Shown piece after piece: positions 46,463 through 56,727 of a stretch of DNA of 64,000 nucleotides. The notes beneath the pieces are model-generated. The model was not told the origin of the DNA. It saw only the letters and a list, made by a program, of their open reading frames with translations, and did not search any database. The stretch covers positions 1-64,000 of the forward strand of contig JAAAXO010000108.1 in NCBI GenBank assembly GCA_011799875.1, written 5' to 3'. This DNA is from Thinopyrum elongatum (taxonomy: Eukaryota > Streptophyta > Magnoliopsida > Poales > Poaceae). Position 1 is the stretch's first letter. Every line of letters begins with the position of its first letter. A program made the position numbers and the translations under genes.

Positions 46463-47077
46463 GGAGTGCAGGAAGCCTTGGACGAAATATACAAGATGCC
46501 ACTTCATAAATTTCGTCCAGAGGCTATTATAGGTGCTGCGTCACCTTATTATTGGGCCAGGCCCATGTAATTTCGAAATACTTGAGTATAGGCTATTTTT
46601 AGAGTCCGTATGTGTGGGGAAACAAGAGATAGGGTTGGTTTCGGACCCCTCCTTCAAGGGCCACGAAATCCCCCCCTCTTCCTCCATATATACAGCCCTT
46701 AGGGCACCGTTTAGACTTTGGGTTTTGTTTAGATTAAAAGTTCGCCATAGCTGCAACTTCGCGTACTTCGTTTGTGTTCAACAACCAGACCAAGACGTCA
46801 CAAAACCCCACCTCGATCAATAAAGCTTTCATCTTATATTCGCAATATCCAGATTGCAAATCTTAGTTTCTTGCTTGTTCTTCGTTTGCTTGCAGGAGAT
46901 AGACCCTCGGGGTCAGGTTGATTGTGCTCCGGCGTGGTCAATAACCTCTCGGAGTTGGTTTAGCGATTGCTAAGGCGCGACGTCCTCGCACGTTCGTAGT
47001 CGGATCGTCAAAGTCTACTCCACCAAAAACGATAGATATCATCTCATCGAAAGATCGGGACACCCTCGCCTCTATCA
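46156..47077 (+). repeat. middle LTR of the array (subtype S2b)
   Basis: 922 bp. Its start follows the polypurine tract normally. Its exact end CTCTATCA joins AGAAGGGTAAAG from the RNase H coding region, so there is no primer site or leader. Variants (AAIHT, SNVHEN, CTCGGGGTC, GATAGATATC) match LTR2 and LTR7 but not the two outer LTRs. Confidence 0.93.
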
Positions 47078-47079
47078 AG

Positions 47080-48720
47080 AAGGGTAAAGAAAATGTTATT
47101 GCTGATGCTTTGTCTCGTCGTTATACTATGCTTTCACAACTTGACTTTAAAATATTTGGTTTGGAGACCATCAAAGATCAATATGTGCATGATGCTGAAT
47201 TTAAAGATGTATTGCAGAATTGTAAGGAAGGGAGAACATGGAACAAGTTCGTCGTTAACGATGGATTTGTGTTTCGTGCTAACAAGCTATGCATTCCAGC
47301 TAGCTCCGTTCGTCTTTTGTTGTTGCAGGAGGCGCATGGAGGAGGATTAATGGGACACTTTGGCGTGAAGAAGACGGAGGATATACTTGCTACACATTTC
47401 TTTTGGCCAAAGATGATACGGGATGTTGAGCGTTTTGTTGCTCGCTGCACTACATGTCAAAAAGCTAAGTCACGACTCAATCCTCATGGTTTATATATGC
47501 CTTTGCCTGTACCTAGTGTTCCTTGGGAGGATATATCTATGGACTTTGTTTTAGGTTTACCTCGAACAAAGAAGGGGAGGGATAGCATATTTGTTGTCGT
47601 GGATAGGTTCTCGAAAATGGCACACTTTATACCATGTCATAAAAGCGATGATGCTGTTAATGTTGCTGATTTGTTCTCTCGTGAAATTATACGCTTGCAT
47701 GGTGTGCCAAATACTATTGTTTCAGATCGTGATACGAAATTTGTTAGCCACTTTTGGAGATGTTTATGGGCTAAGTTGGGGACTAAACTGCTTTTTAGTA
47801 CTACATGTCACCCTCAAACTGATGGACAAACTGAAGTAGTCAATAGAACATTGTCTACTATGCTTAGGGCTGTTTTGAAGAATAACAAGAAAATGTGGGA
47901 AGAATGCTTGCCTCATATTGAATTTGCTTATAATCGTTCATTGCATTCTACTACTAAGATGTGTCCTTTTGATATTGTGTATGGTTTCCTTCCTCGTGCA
48001 CCAATTGATTTGTTGCCTCTTCCATCTTCGGAGAAGGTTAATTTTGATGCTAAACAACGTGCTGAATTGATCTTAAAAATGCATGAGTTAACTAAGGAGA
48101 ACATTGAGCGTATGAATGCTAAATATAAACTTGCTGGAGATAAGGGTAGAAAACATGTTGTGTTTGCACCTGGAGATCTTGTTTGGTTACATTTGCGTAA
48201 GGATAGATTTCCTGATTTGCGCAAATCAAAGCTAATGCCACGTGCTGATGGTCCTTTTAAGGTGTTAGAGAAAATAAATGATAACGCATATAAACTTGAG
48301 CTGCCTGCAGATTTTGGGGTTAGTCCCTCTTTTAACATTGCAGATCTGAAGCCTTATTTGGGTGAGGAAGATGAGCTTCCGTCGAGGACAACTTCATTTC
48401 AAGAAGGGGAGGATGATGAGGACATCAATACCGTTGTTACACCCACAGCCCCTGCTTCTATACATACTGGACCAATTACTAGAGCTCGCGCACGCCAATT
48501 AAATTATCAAGTACTTTCGTTTCTTGGTAATGATTCTAAAGTTCATGAGAATATGATGCTGCCTAAATTGGATACATTTGTTTTGCTTACAAATGAAGGG
48601 CCTAGCTTGGACAAGAAAGAGGAACCTTGGAGCAAGTTCAAGCATGGAGATGATGGCATGCGCAAGGGGAACAAGAACGGAGTTACAAGTGATGATTTCA
48701 GGACTTTGAAGCCACCATAA
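47080..48720 (+). CDS. RNase H end-integrase-LTR tail, second copy (middle array)
   Basis: Partial internal unit, open from the junction with the middle LTR to 48720. Begins [14 protein letters not shown] and carries the integrase HHCC finger, the D,D-35-E core and C-terminal domain, and the LTR-coded tail, with no stops. It lacks gag, protease and RT entirely. Single changes relative to other copies include KMIRD for KMRRD and LFSREI for LFFREI. Confidence 0.88.
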   Translation, partial: KGKENVIADALSRRYTMLSQLDFKIFGLETIKDQYVHDAEFKDVLQNCKEGRTWNKFVVNDGFVFRANKLCIPASSVRLLLLQEAHGGGLMGHFGVKKTEDILATHFFWPKMIRDVERFVARCTTCQKAKSRLNPHGLYMPLPVPSVPWEDISMDFVLGLPRTKKGRDSIFVVVDRFSKMAHFIPCHKSDDAVNVADLFSREIIRLHGVPNTIVSDRDTKFVSHFWRCLWAKLGTKLLFSTTCHPQTDGQTEVVNRTLSTMLRAVLKNNKKMWEECLPHIEFAYNRSLHSTTKMCPFDIVYGFLPRAPIDLLPLPSSEKVNFDAKQRAELILKMHELTKENIERMNAKYKLAGDKGRKHVVFAPGDLVWLHLRKDRFPDLRKSKLMPRADGPFKVLEKINDNAYKLELPADFGVSPSFNIADLKPYLGEEDELPSRTTSFQEGEDDEDINTVVTPTAPASIHTGPITRARARQLNYQVLSFLGNDSKVHENMMLPKLDTFVLLTNEGPSLDKKEEPWSKFKHGDDGMRKGNKNGVTSDDFRTLKPP

Positions 48721-49335
48721 GGAGTGCAGGAAGCCTTGGACGAAATATACAAGATGCCACTTCATAAATTTCGTCCAGAGGCTATTATAGGTGCTGCGTC
48801 ACCTTATTATTGGGCCAGGCCCATGTAATTTCGAAATACTTGAGTATAGGCTATTTTTAGAGTCCGTATGTGTGGGGAAACAAGAGATAGGGTTGGTTTC
48901 GGACCCCTCCTTCAAGGGCCACGAAATCCCCCCCTCTTCCTCCATATATACAGCCCTTAGGGCACCGTTTAGACTTTGGGTTTTGTTTAGATTAAAAGTT
49001 CGCCATAGCTGCAACTTCGCGTACTTCGTTTATGTTCAACGACCAGACCAAGACGTCACAGAACCCCACCTTGATCAATAAAGCTTTCATCTTATATTCG
49101 CAATATCCAGATTGCAAATCTTAGTTTCTTGCTTGTTCTTCGTTTGCTTGCAGGAGATAGACCCTCGTGGTCAGGTTGATTGTGCTCCGGCATGGTCAAT
49201 AACCTCTCGGAGTTGGTTTAGCGATTGCTAAGGCGCGACGTCCTCGCACGTTCGTAGTCGGATCGTCAAAGTCTACTCCACCAAAAACGATAGCTATCAT
49301 CTCATCGAAAGATCGGGACACCCCCGCCTCTATCA
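48414..49335 (+). repeat. 3' LTR of the middle array (subtype S2a)
   Basis: 922 bp ending CTCTATCA directly before AAGTC (49336-49340). It pairs with the 5' LTR at 39772 by shared variants. Confidence 0.95.
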
Positions 49336-50104
49336 AAGTCACAACGGGCTAGAAGTTGGCCCAACTGCAGAATGGGCCGAGAAAAGGCCGAAAGACGTTC
49401 CGGGCCATTAACGGGCTGGAACTGACGATGGGCTGCTAACAGGCCGAAAGTAAGTCAGGCCGTAATTGGGCCCAAAGACGTAGTGGGCCGTTAATGGGCT
49501 GGAACTGACGATGGGCTGGAAATTGTCAAATCTAGAATGGGCCTTTGATGGGCCGATTCTGTGTAACTTGTATGGGCCGTGCTTGTGAATGGGCCTGACT
49601 CAAGTAGGCCGCTAATGGGCCGGCCCGCTTATTTTGACAGGCCCGGCCTTTTAACCTAAACGGGCCACTGTTGGGCCGAGCCACGTGTTGACGTACCATA
49701 GGCTCGTCTAACCCACTCGCTTGATGACACATGCCCAACGCGGAGCTGACACATGGATACTAAGGCGAATCAGAATTTTACACATGAAAAATCCCCATTG
49801 GTCCAGGCGGTTAACGGGTTATCGGATCCAAACTGGAACCCGATAGCTTAACGGCGACCCATTATGGTGGATGCCACGTGTCGATTACCCTTGACGAAAG
49901 CACTTCCATGATGCGCCATTTATCGTCATGGAAGTGGACACTTCCGTGATGATAATTTTGGTATTTTCATGGAACACTTCTACGATAGCACATGTACGAC
50001 TATCTTGATTCTGTCATAAAATCGTCATGGATGTACATGCATGACAGAAAACGTGACATACTGTGACAAACACGTATCATCACAGAAGTGTTTTTTTTGT
50101 AGTG
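49336..50104. mobile_element. CACTA transposon terminal part
   Basis: The GGGCC/GGCCGAAAG subterminal repeats continue to about 49690. The last ~250 bases hold repeats of ACTTCCATGATG, ACTTCCGTGATG and ACTTCTACGATAG types. It ends in a terminal inverted repeat that reads CACTACAAAAAAAACAC on the minus strand, with the last base at 50104 and CAC at 50105-50107 as possible 3-bp duplication. Subterminal repeats of this kind bind the element's own proteins in studied CACTA elements. The opposite end and the transposase gene are not in the window. Confidence 0.82.
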
Positions 50105-50245
50105 CACGCGTTAAATTGGAGTTCCCACGTGAATAAACAAAGTACTGCTACATTTGAATTGAAACTGAGAACTGAATATAAAATAGTTCAAAGTGAAATA
50201 AGGAACTGAAATGGCTAAATAAAAAAAACTAAGTGAAGTCTAAAC
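50105..50245. other. intron-like sequence of the adjacent minus-strand pseudogene
   Basis: AT-rich. It begins (minus strand) with GTTTAGAC after the exon ending AAG, a weak 5' splice site. Confidence 0.35.
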
Positions 50246-51235
50246 CTTATCATGGATCGGAGCACGCCAGTTCTGCAGGCTGTTCAGCAACTGACTTGCT
50301 TCAGTCTTTAAATTTATGGTCTTTTGTTGAAATTCAGCAAGCCTTGTACGTTTGCCTGCAATGGTATCTTGTAGACTCTTCACCAAGTTCTTCAGTTCAG
50401 ATTGATGGGCATCATGCGGTCGCCGGTGTTGTTCCCTCTCTAGTTTTACTTGTGCAAAGTAGCAGTAACCTCTTCAAGCTGCGCCTTCAGCTCTGATTCC
50501 CGTGCCTCTGTTTCAGTGCACTTCTTTTCTAGGGCAGATAAGTCCTCAATTATGGCCTTGGAAACCTCATGCCCGGACTTAATCTTAAGCTCTACTTCAG
50601 AAGTAATATGTTCATCTTGCTCGGATCCCTTCATGAACTCAGTCTGGCCAACCTCCAACTTCTTGGAAAGGACAATAAGCTCGACCAACATGACCTGCAC
50701 CTTAGCTACCTCAGGTACTTGCGTGGGCAGCATCTAAGAAATGCTCTCGAGCATGTTGTGTCTCTTGAGATCACCAAGCGTAGAGTTGTTCAGTCCTTCT
50801 AAGGCTCGTTTCACCATGAAATTTGTAGCATCCATAAACGTGTCCTTGATAAAACTGCAATCCATTTGTGCGCCTTTCCCTGATATAACCGTCACCATAG
50901 GGTCTTGTGAGTGGCGAATTTCTTGTTCACAACCTAAAAAAATGAAGAGTTATGAGAATTGATGGTAATGATGGTTCATAAACACAGACAGTTAAATAAA
51001 TGTATAAATAAATAAACTACCGGGTAAAGTTGAAAAGAAATCAAGAGCACTAGGGGTAGGGGGCAAAGTGTCAGCAACATCCAGGTCGAAAGGCGGGTGA
51101 GTCAGGCCACCCGCATCAATGGCATAATCCTCGATAGATAAACTGAAGGGATCATCATCATTAACAGAGTTTCCAATCTCAACATCTAATGATGGACCGT
51201 CCGATGTTATCGGTCCAGAGAAATTGAGTTCTTGT
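50246..51235 (-). pseudogene. coiled-coil gene fragment, two exons, transposon-associated
   Basis: The minus-strand exon from 51235 down to 51021 codes an acidic region (DVEIGNSVNDDDPFSLSIED, THPPFDLDVADTLPP). The intron 51020-50934 (GT...AG) splices in phase into the exon 50933-50246. That exon codes GCEQEIRHSQDPMVTVISGKG and FMVKRALEGLNN, then a long coiled coil (VELIVLSKKLEVGQTEF, DLSALEKKCTETEARESEL, ELKNLVKSLQDTIAGKRTRL). Two breaks are seen: TAG after MLESIS, and a one-base loss near 50450 (HK then TAA, with the coil resuming one frame over as KLEREQHRR). The 5' side is cut by the LTR at 51236. It resembles grass proteins annotated with a putative gypsy-type transposon domain. That name is from general knowledge and unverified. 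Confidence 0.68.
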
Positions 51236-52277
51236 TGATGCGGAGCATCCCACGGTCATCCCCATGGACCTACCTATGTCTCCCACGACACCACTTCGAC
51301 CAATGACAAGAGCTCGAGCAAAGGCTATCGAAACTAAGGTGAACTCGCTCCTCTCCGAACTACCACTTTCTACATATGAGACATGGCTACTACCTCAAGC
51401 GGAGACCCTATGTGTGATCAGTTACTTGGAGGGAAGCCACGGAGTTGCTACACCCAACGGACAAGACGGCGAGGACACCAAGTAAAAGGACCAAGAGAAG
51501 GAATGGCCAGAAGTCTACAGCCACCGGACGACCGGTCTGGACCAGACGTCCGACGCCTAGAAGCGCCAGCCAGCCAGACAAGTCCCAGCCTGCGCATGCT
51601 ACAGCGGCCGGACGACCGATATGGACCGGACGTCCGACACCTCCTAGCGCCCGGACGACGGAGCCCCTCCGGACGACCTGGGTCACATCACAGAACGGAA
51701 ATTAATGGAAATCCAAGACCTCCGGACGACTGACGACCGGACGACCGATGGCCTCCGGATGTCTGACGGCGCCTGATCAAAGCCGAAACGCCGGACGTCC
51801 GACACCTACCGGACGATCGGACCCTCGCGAGCCACCGGGCGTCCGATAGCTGTCGGAAGACCGGTGCCTGTCTGCGCACAGTGTGTTGGGTCGAGGCCCA
51901 TGTAGCCCTTCGCCCACTTAGCCTATATATACTCCTTCTCCTCCCTCTTTTCTAGGGTTAGCATTGATTTAGCTCATTATAGAGATAGAGCTTTGCTCAT
52001 CCACTTGATACTTTCTCCATCGGAGACAGCGGCCTCTACGGAGAAGATCCCCCAAGTGGATTCAACCTCCTCATGGAGAATAACTGCCGCCTCTTGTATC
52101 GTCCTTTGTTGCGTTTGAATCATGTATCACTCGTATTGTTCATGGATCTAGCACATGTGTGATCGTTCTCGTTGATTTGAGTGTTTCCCCTCGTGATTCC
52201 CCTCGTGTTCTTCGTGTTCTTCGCGGGATCCCCTCCAAATCATGAAAGATAGGCCCTAGGGTTTCCGCCCTACATCA
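51236..52277 (+). repeat. 5' LTR of the second gypsy element
   Basis: 1,042 bp, TGATGCGGAGCATCC to CTACATCA. It contains a TATA-like TATATATA at 51924-51931. Between 51520 and 51860 it is dense in CCGGACGTCCGAC and CGGACGACCGG motifs. The first 250 bases are coding (separate entry). Confidence 0.87.
51237..51485 (+). CDS. polyprotein C-terminal tail encoded in the LTR (second element)
   Basis: Frame open from the second base of the LTR to TAA at 51483-51485, reading DAEHPTVIPMDLP, then LRPMTRARAKAIETKVNSLL and ETWLLPQAETLCVISY. It is the counterpart of the CRM-like tail ([32 protein letters not shown]). In this 5' LTR it is not connected to upstream coding sequence; in a 3' LTR it would end the polyprotein. 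Confidence 0.75.
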   Translation, partial: DAEHPTVIPMDLPMSPTTPLRPMTRARAKAIETKVNSLLSELPLSTYETWLLPQAETLCVISYLEGSHGVATPNGQDGEDTK

Positions 52278-52280
52278 TCT

Positions 52281-52294
52281 TGGTATCATGAGCC
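52281..52294 (+). other. primer binding site of the second gypsy element
   Basis: TGGTATCATGAGCC three bases after the LTR. The first eight bases match the initiator-Met tRNA complement, and the rest fits with one indel. Confidence 0.75.
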
Positions 52295-53793
52295 TAGGTT
52301 GATCACGAATTTGGAGCCCCTACCCTTGTTTTCAAGCCTTGTTTTGTTGATTTTGTCCCAATTTTGAAAATTCCCCACCAAAAATAGCCCCAATTTTTTT
52401 TTGTGATTTGTTGGTTTTGATGAAATTTTGTTGGATTTGATCCATGGATTTGCTTTGCCATGAGTGGATCTAGCTTTCCCCATCATCTCCACCATTTCCT
52501 TCCACAAATTCGTCCAATTTTGCCCAAATTTTGCCCCTCCACCACGAACCCTAGAAGTTCATCCTGTGCCCGAAATCGCCCAGGCACCGGACGTCCGACA
52601 GCGACCGGACGTCCGACAACCACCCCTGACGAAACTGAACATTTTTAGTTTGACCCCCGATCCACTTCCACTTCCGCATACGCACTCCCATACCACTACA
52701 CCTTCCGACACCACCACCTTTTTTCGCAACCACCATTGCTTACCCGCTTCCAAGTCCGACAATTTTGCCTCATTTGGTCTTTGAGAATTTGAGTTGCGGT
52801 TTCCGTTTCCTAACGTGTTTCGGCTACTTAGGGACGGTTCGACATCGACATCACCGCCGCTCATCTTCGTCATCGACCTCGCCTACATCATCATCTTGAC
52901 ATCATCCTCCGTAAGCAAGGGATGGTAACCTCGACGACACCTTGGTGTTTTCCCTTGCCATTGCATTGTTCAACCCCCGACACCATTTTCACGTCACTTA
53001 CCTATCGAGACTAGCCTTTGAGTATTGCCGGCAATGTTACTTGTGCACATTAGTGATCATTGCATATATCACATCATATTGGTATACATATCTTGGTATT
53101 ATCTCTTGTGTCACAAGGTTGTCATCGCATATACACAATAGCTACCTTGGTTCATCAAGTTTTGCATGAGAAAGAGCTCAAAAGAGAAAGAGCCAAACAA
53201 GCTTTTAAGCAAAAGAGAAAGATAAGGAAAGAGCTTTTAAGCAAGAACCATAGCATCATACTACATTAAGATTGTCATACTCAATCATCTTGGATCATAT
53301 CACCAAAACACCATACTTATAGCATACTTGGGATAGAAGTCGTTGCATTTTTTCTTTATAGGTTGTGCACAAGTCTTGTATCCACCTATTGTGCAATCGT
53401 GCTAGCGTCTCTCTTGTGTTGTGCAACAAGAGCATTTTCCGTGGATTCCACATTTTGAGCTCATTTTTGGTTGCACGACCCCGCTTATCTATCCGTGTGT
53501 GTGTTTCCGTGTGCCACACCTTGCTATAGGTCTACTTGTTGCATTTGTGAATTTGTGACTCTTTTTCAACATTATTGATTCTTGCTAACTTTCACATAAA
53601 TTTTGTCCACCATCCTAACCAAGCTCCACCAAAGGCTTTATTTGTGTAGGTGTGAGAAATTGACGGGAACCGGTACCAATTGTGCTATTTGCTTGTTACA
53701 TCATTGAGTGATCTTTGATCCATTCTCAACATCGGTCAAGGTACATTTGGTATAGTTCTCCTCTTTCTCCCACTCACACATTTACTTGGAATG
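52295..53793 (+). other. 5' leader of the second gypsy element
   Basis: Non-coding, AT- and pyrimidine-rich. Two further CCGGACGTCCGACA motifs lie at about 52586-52616, like those in the LTR. Short open frames show no protein similarity. Confidence 0.65.
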
Positions 53794-55942
53794 ATGGATA
53801 GGCCAAGTACTTCTACCAACCCACTCTTCATCGAAAAAGACGAGGACCCGAACAACTACGTCACCAAGAACTACCTCTTCGGCGCCCAACAAGCTTTGCA
53901 TCAAGAGAATGAAGCATTGAGCAAACGCATCGACTTACTCGCTAACGACTTGAGACAATCATATCAACGTATAAGAGACTACTTTGACAACAAGCTCGAT
54001 GAACAAACACAACAGAACAATGCAAGAATGGACGAGATTTGTGCCTTGTTGGTCAACCGCTCTTCTACCTCTTCGTCATACTCAAGACGGAGCCACTCGA
54101 GTCGACATTCCTACGACACCACCACTAGCTCAAGTACACCAACATCAAACACTCTTCGTCGAGTCACGCGCCAAGACCGTCAAGCAAACCGCAATCCACT
54201 ACACGGCAATGATCGACGACAAGAGCAACTTCAAGAGCAAGAAAATCGACATCGTCAAAATCAAGCTACCCTTGTGCAAGCACAAGAAAGGTAACGCCAA
54301 CGCCAACAAGAGGAAGAGCGAGCATGCCAACACCAAGACGAGCAAGACGTCGAAGCTCTCCGTCAACAACAACAACGACATGAAGCACAAGCCCTTGAGG
54401 CACAACGTGCCCTCCTCGACACCAATCGTGCCATCGCCACCCGTAACCGACGTGTTCGAGAAGAAGAAGAAGCACTTCACGTGGAAGTACAAGAGCGACT
54501 ACATCAAGCACGATTGCACTGACAAGTCCCACAAGCTCCTCCACAAGCTCGGCAAGAACCACAAGTTCAACAAGAGCAACAAGACAATGGGAACCCTCCA
54601 TGCCAAGAGCAACTTGAGGTTGACAATCCTCCATGTCAAGGGCATCATCACCCTCGACCCCAACACAATGTAGAGCAATGCTACGGCAAGCTCAAGTTCA
54701 CCATGCCCAAGTTCTCCTGAAGCAACAACCCTGAAGAGTACCTTTCATGGGCATTGAAGGTTGACAAGATCTTTTGTTTGCACAGCTATGAGGAAGAGAA
54801 GAAGATCGCCATGGCATCCCTTGAGTTCCAAGACTATGTCCTCATTTGGTGGGAGCAAGTCATTGAGTGCCGAGAAGCAAGAGGTGAACCACCCATCACA
54901 ACTTGGGATCAAATGAAGGATTTCATGCGAGCGCGCTTTGTGCCAACATACTATAACCGTGACCTCTTCAAGGGACTACAACTACTCAAGCAAGGCACGA
55001 AGACCATTGAAGAGTACTACAAGGAAATGGAGATTGCCATGATACGAGCCAATGTCACGGAAGATGATGAGCAAACTATGGCATGTTTCTTGAATGGACT
55101 CAATCACCCTATCAAGATCGTCGACTTCCAACCTTACTCCAACCTCATCGAGCTAGTACATCAAGCCACCAAGGCGGAACGACAAGTGCAAGATGACTTC
55201 AAGTATGCCAAGTACTCTTCCAAGAGCTACGGCTCCAACAACCAAGTTTCAATGACTCCAACGCCTTCTACCTCAACCAAACCTTCTACAAGCAACGGCA
55301 ACAAGTCAAGTTACAAGAAAACTTCGATAACCTCAAGTCTTCCTCCTACTACAAGCAACTTCAAGCCGAGAGCTTCATCATCTACAACTCCACCGGATGA
55401 GACCATCAAGACAAGTTCCATCAAGTGCTTCACATGCGGCAGCCGAGGCCACAAGTCCTTCGAGTGTACCAACAAGCGTACCATGATCCTCAACGACGAC
55501 GGCACCTATGACTCCATCAGTGAAGATGAAATGGAAGCCCTTGAGCACGTGGCCATGCACCGACAAGTGAATGAAGATGACCAAGTCTTTTGTGGCAATG
55601 ATTCGAGCCCCGCTCTCATTGTCTCCAAGGTCTTGACACTTAAAGATCAACAAGACGAAGACCAAAGATGCCATATCTTCCACACCAAGGCGGGCATCAA
55701 TGGAAGGTCCGTGAAGGTCATCATCGACCGAGGAAGTTGTCACAACTTGGCAAGCGAAGAGCTATGTTCCAAGCTCCAATTGGTCAAGATGAAGCACCCT
55801 CGCCCCTACAAGGTCCAATGGCTTAGCAACTCTGGCACTATTCAAGTGGAGCACATGGTTCAAGTTTCCTTCAAGATCGGACCATATGAAGACACTCTGG
55901 AATGTGATGTTGTTCCCATGTCCGTTTGCCATCTCCTACTTG
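53794..55942 (+). pseudogene. gag-protease of the second gypsy element, three stops, truncated
   Basis: Starts at ATG 53794 (MDRPSTSTNPLFIEKDED). One frame runs throughout but is broken by TAA at 54292, TGA at 54520 and TGA at 54718. Before the stops lies a Gln/Arg-rich coiled-coil-like region. After them come the capsid-like region (WALKVDKIFCLHSYEEE, RFVPTYYNRDLFKGLQLL, AERQVQD), a CCHC knuckle (CFTCGSRGHKSFEC near 55426) and a protease core with VIIDRGSCHNLAS, where Arg replaces the usual Gly after Asp. It ends at DVVPMSVCHLLL, where the CACTA-like sequence begins, so RT and integrase are absent. Confidence 0.83.
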
Positions 55943-56727
55943 CACTACTGCAGGATGCTGCTAATGTGACACTACGATCAGAGACCCTTTGACGAAACTG
56001 TGTGTGATGCATTAATCGCAAACGGGGATGTAAAAAAACTGTCAAAAAAGATTGAAAATGTTTGCGATGGTGGAGACATCAAACACGGTTCAGATTTTAG
56101 TTACGTGTGCGATGCTGGGCATACGGTTGATCCATATGAACTATTTGCGATTAGACAGAACAACAGAAACGGACAGCCATATCAATGTGTGTGCGATATA
56201 CGGCATACAGTTCGCTCTGATGAACTGTTTGCTATTAGGGAATGCAACAGAAATGGTCAGCCAGATCAAGGTGTGTCTGATATACGGCATATGGTTCACT
56301 CGGATGAACTGTTTTCGATTAGGGAAGAGAACAAAAACGGTTCAACTTAACAAGATGTGTGTGATATGCGGCATACAGTTCACATAGATGAACTGTTTGC
56401 GATGAGCCAAAAGAACACAAACGATTCATGTAAACAAGATGTGTGTGATACGCAGCAAACAGCCCACTCGGATAAACTGTTTGCGATGAGAAATTATAAC
56501 ATAGATGGTTACTATAGTTAGTTCGTGTGCGATTCTGTTTGTACAAAAAACTTTGAAAAATGCAAACTAGTTGCTTGCGGTGGCCAGGAGTATCGCACAC
56601 AATGCGTCTGCAAGTACTCGTGTGCGATGATTAGTAAGTTACACATACGTTTCCTTATGTTAACACGTGTGTGATAAATAACATGTGGCACCGCATACGG
56701 TATTCGGGTTGTGTGTGTGCTCCACTC
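55943..56727. mobile_element. CACTA-like terminal region with subterminal repeats
   Basis: Begins CACTACTGCAGGATGC where the gypsy protease frame is interrupted. A second CACTA lies at 55970. Repeated TGTGTGCGAT and TTTGCGATG motifs and an 84-bp tandem array follow. It is truncated on the right by the CRM-like LTR at 56728. CACTA assignment is inferred from the terminus and repeat style; the other end is not visible. Confidence 0.5.
56095..56515. repeat. 84-bp tandem repeat, about five units
   Basis: Each unit carries TGTGTGCGATATACGGCATA, then GATGAACTGTTTGCGATTAG, then an A-rich stretch with AACAGAAACGG. The period of 84 keeps frames open (56000-56350 plus, 56319-56600 minus), so those frames are not evidence of genes. 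Confidence 0.85.

Larger units (their letters stand above)
39772..49335 (+). mobile_element. CRM-like retrotransposon array, middle, with TSD AAGTC
   Basis: 9,564-bp insertion flanked by AAGTC at 39767-39771 and 49336-49340. The order is 5' LTR, primer site, leader, gag-pol (with a small deletion), middle LTR, a second partial internal region starting in RNase H, and 3' LTR. Outer LTRs share diagnostic variants (ACCGTTG, CTCGTGGTC, GATAGCTATC, ACCCCCGCC, TTGATCAAT) that the middle LTR lacks. By hand count the outer LTRs differ at about 11 substitutions and one indel over 921 bp, so the insertion is young. Confidence 0.93.
51236..55942 (+). mobile_element. second gypsy element (different family), 3' truncated
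   Basis: 5' LTR, primer site, 1.5-kb leader and gag-protease, cut at about 55942 by a CACTA-like block. The left flank is CTTGT (51231-51235). No 3' LTR is in the window. The gag resembles that of the CRM-like family (YYNRDLFKGLQLLKQG versus [16 protein letters not shown]), so it belongs to a related clade, but LTR and leader sequences are unrelated. Confidence 0.85.

Noticed and set aside
56000..56600. Frames of 93-116 codons with repeated ELFAIR-type peptides
   Set aside because: The 84-bp repeat period is divisible by three, so frames stay open by structure.
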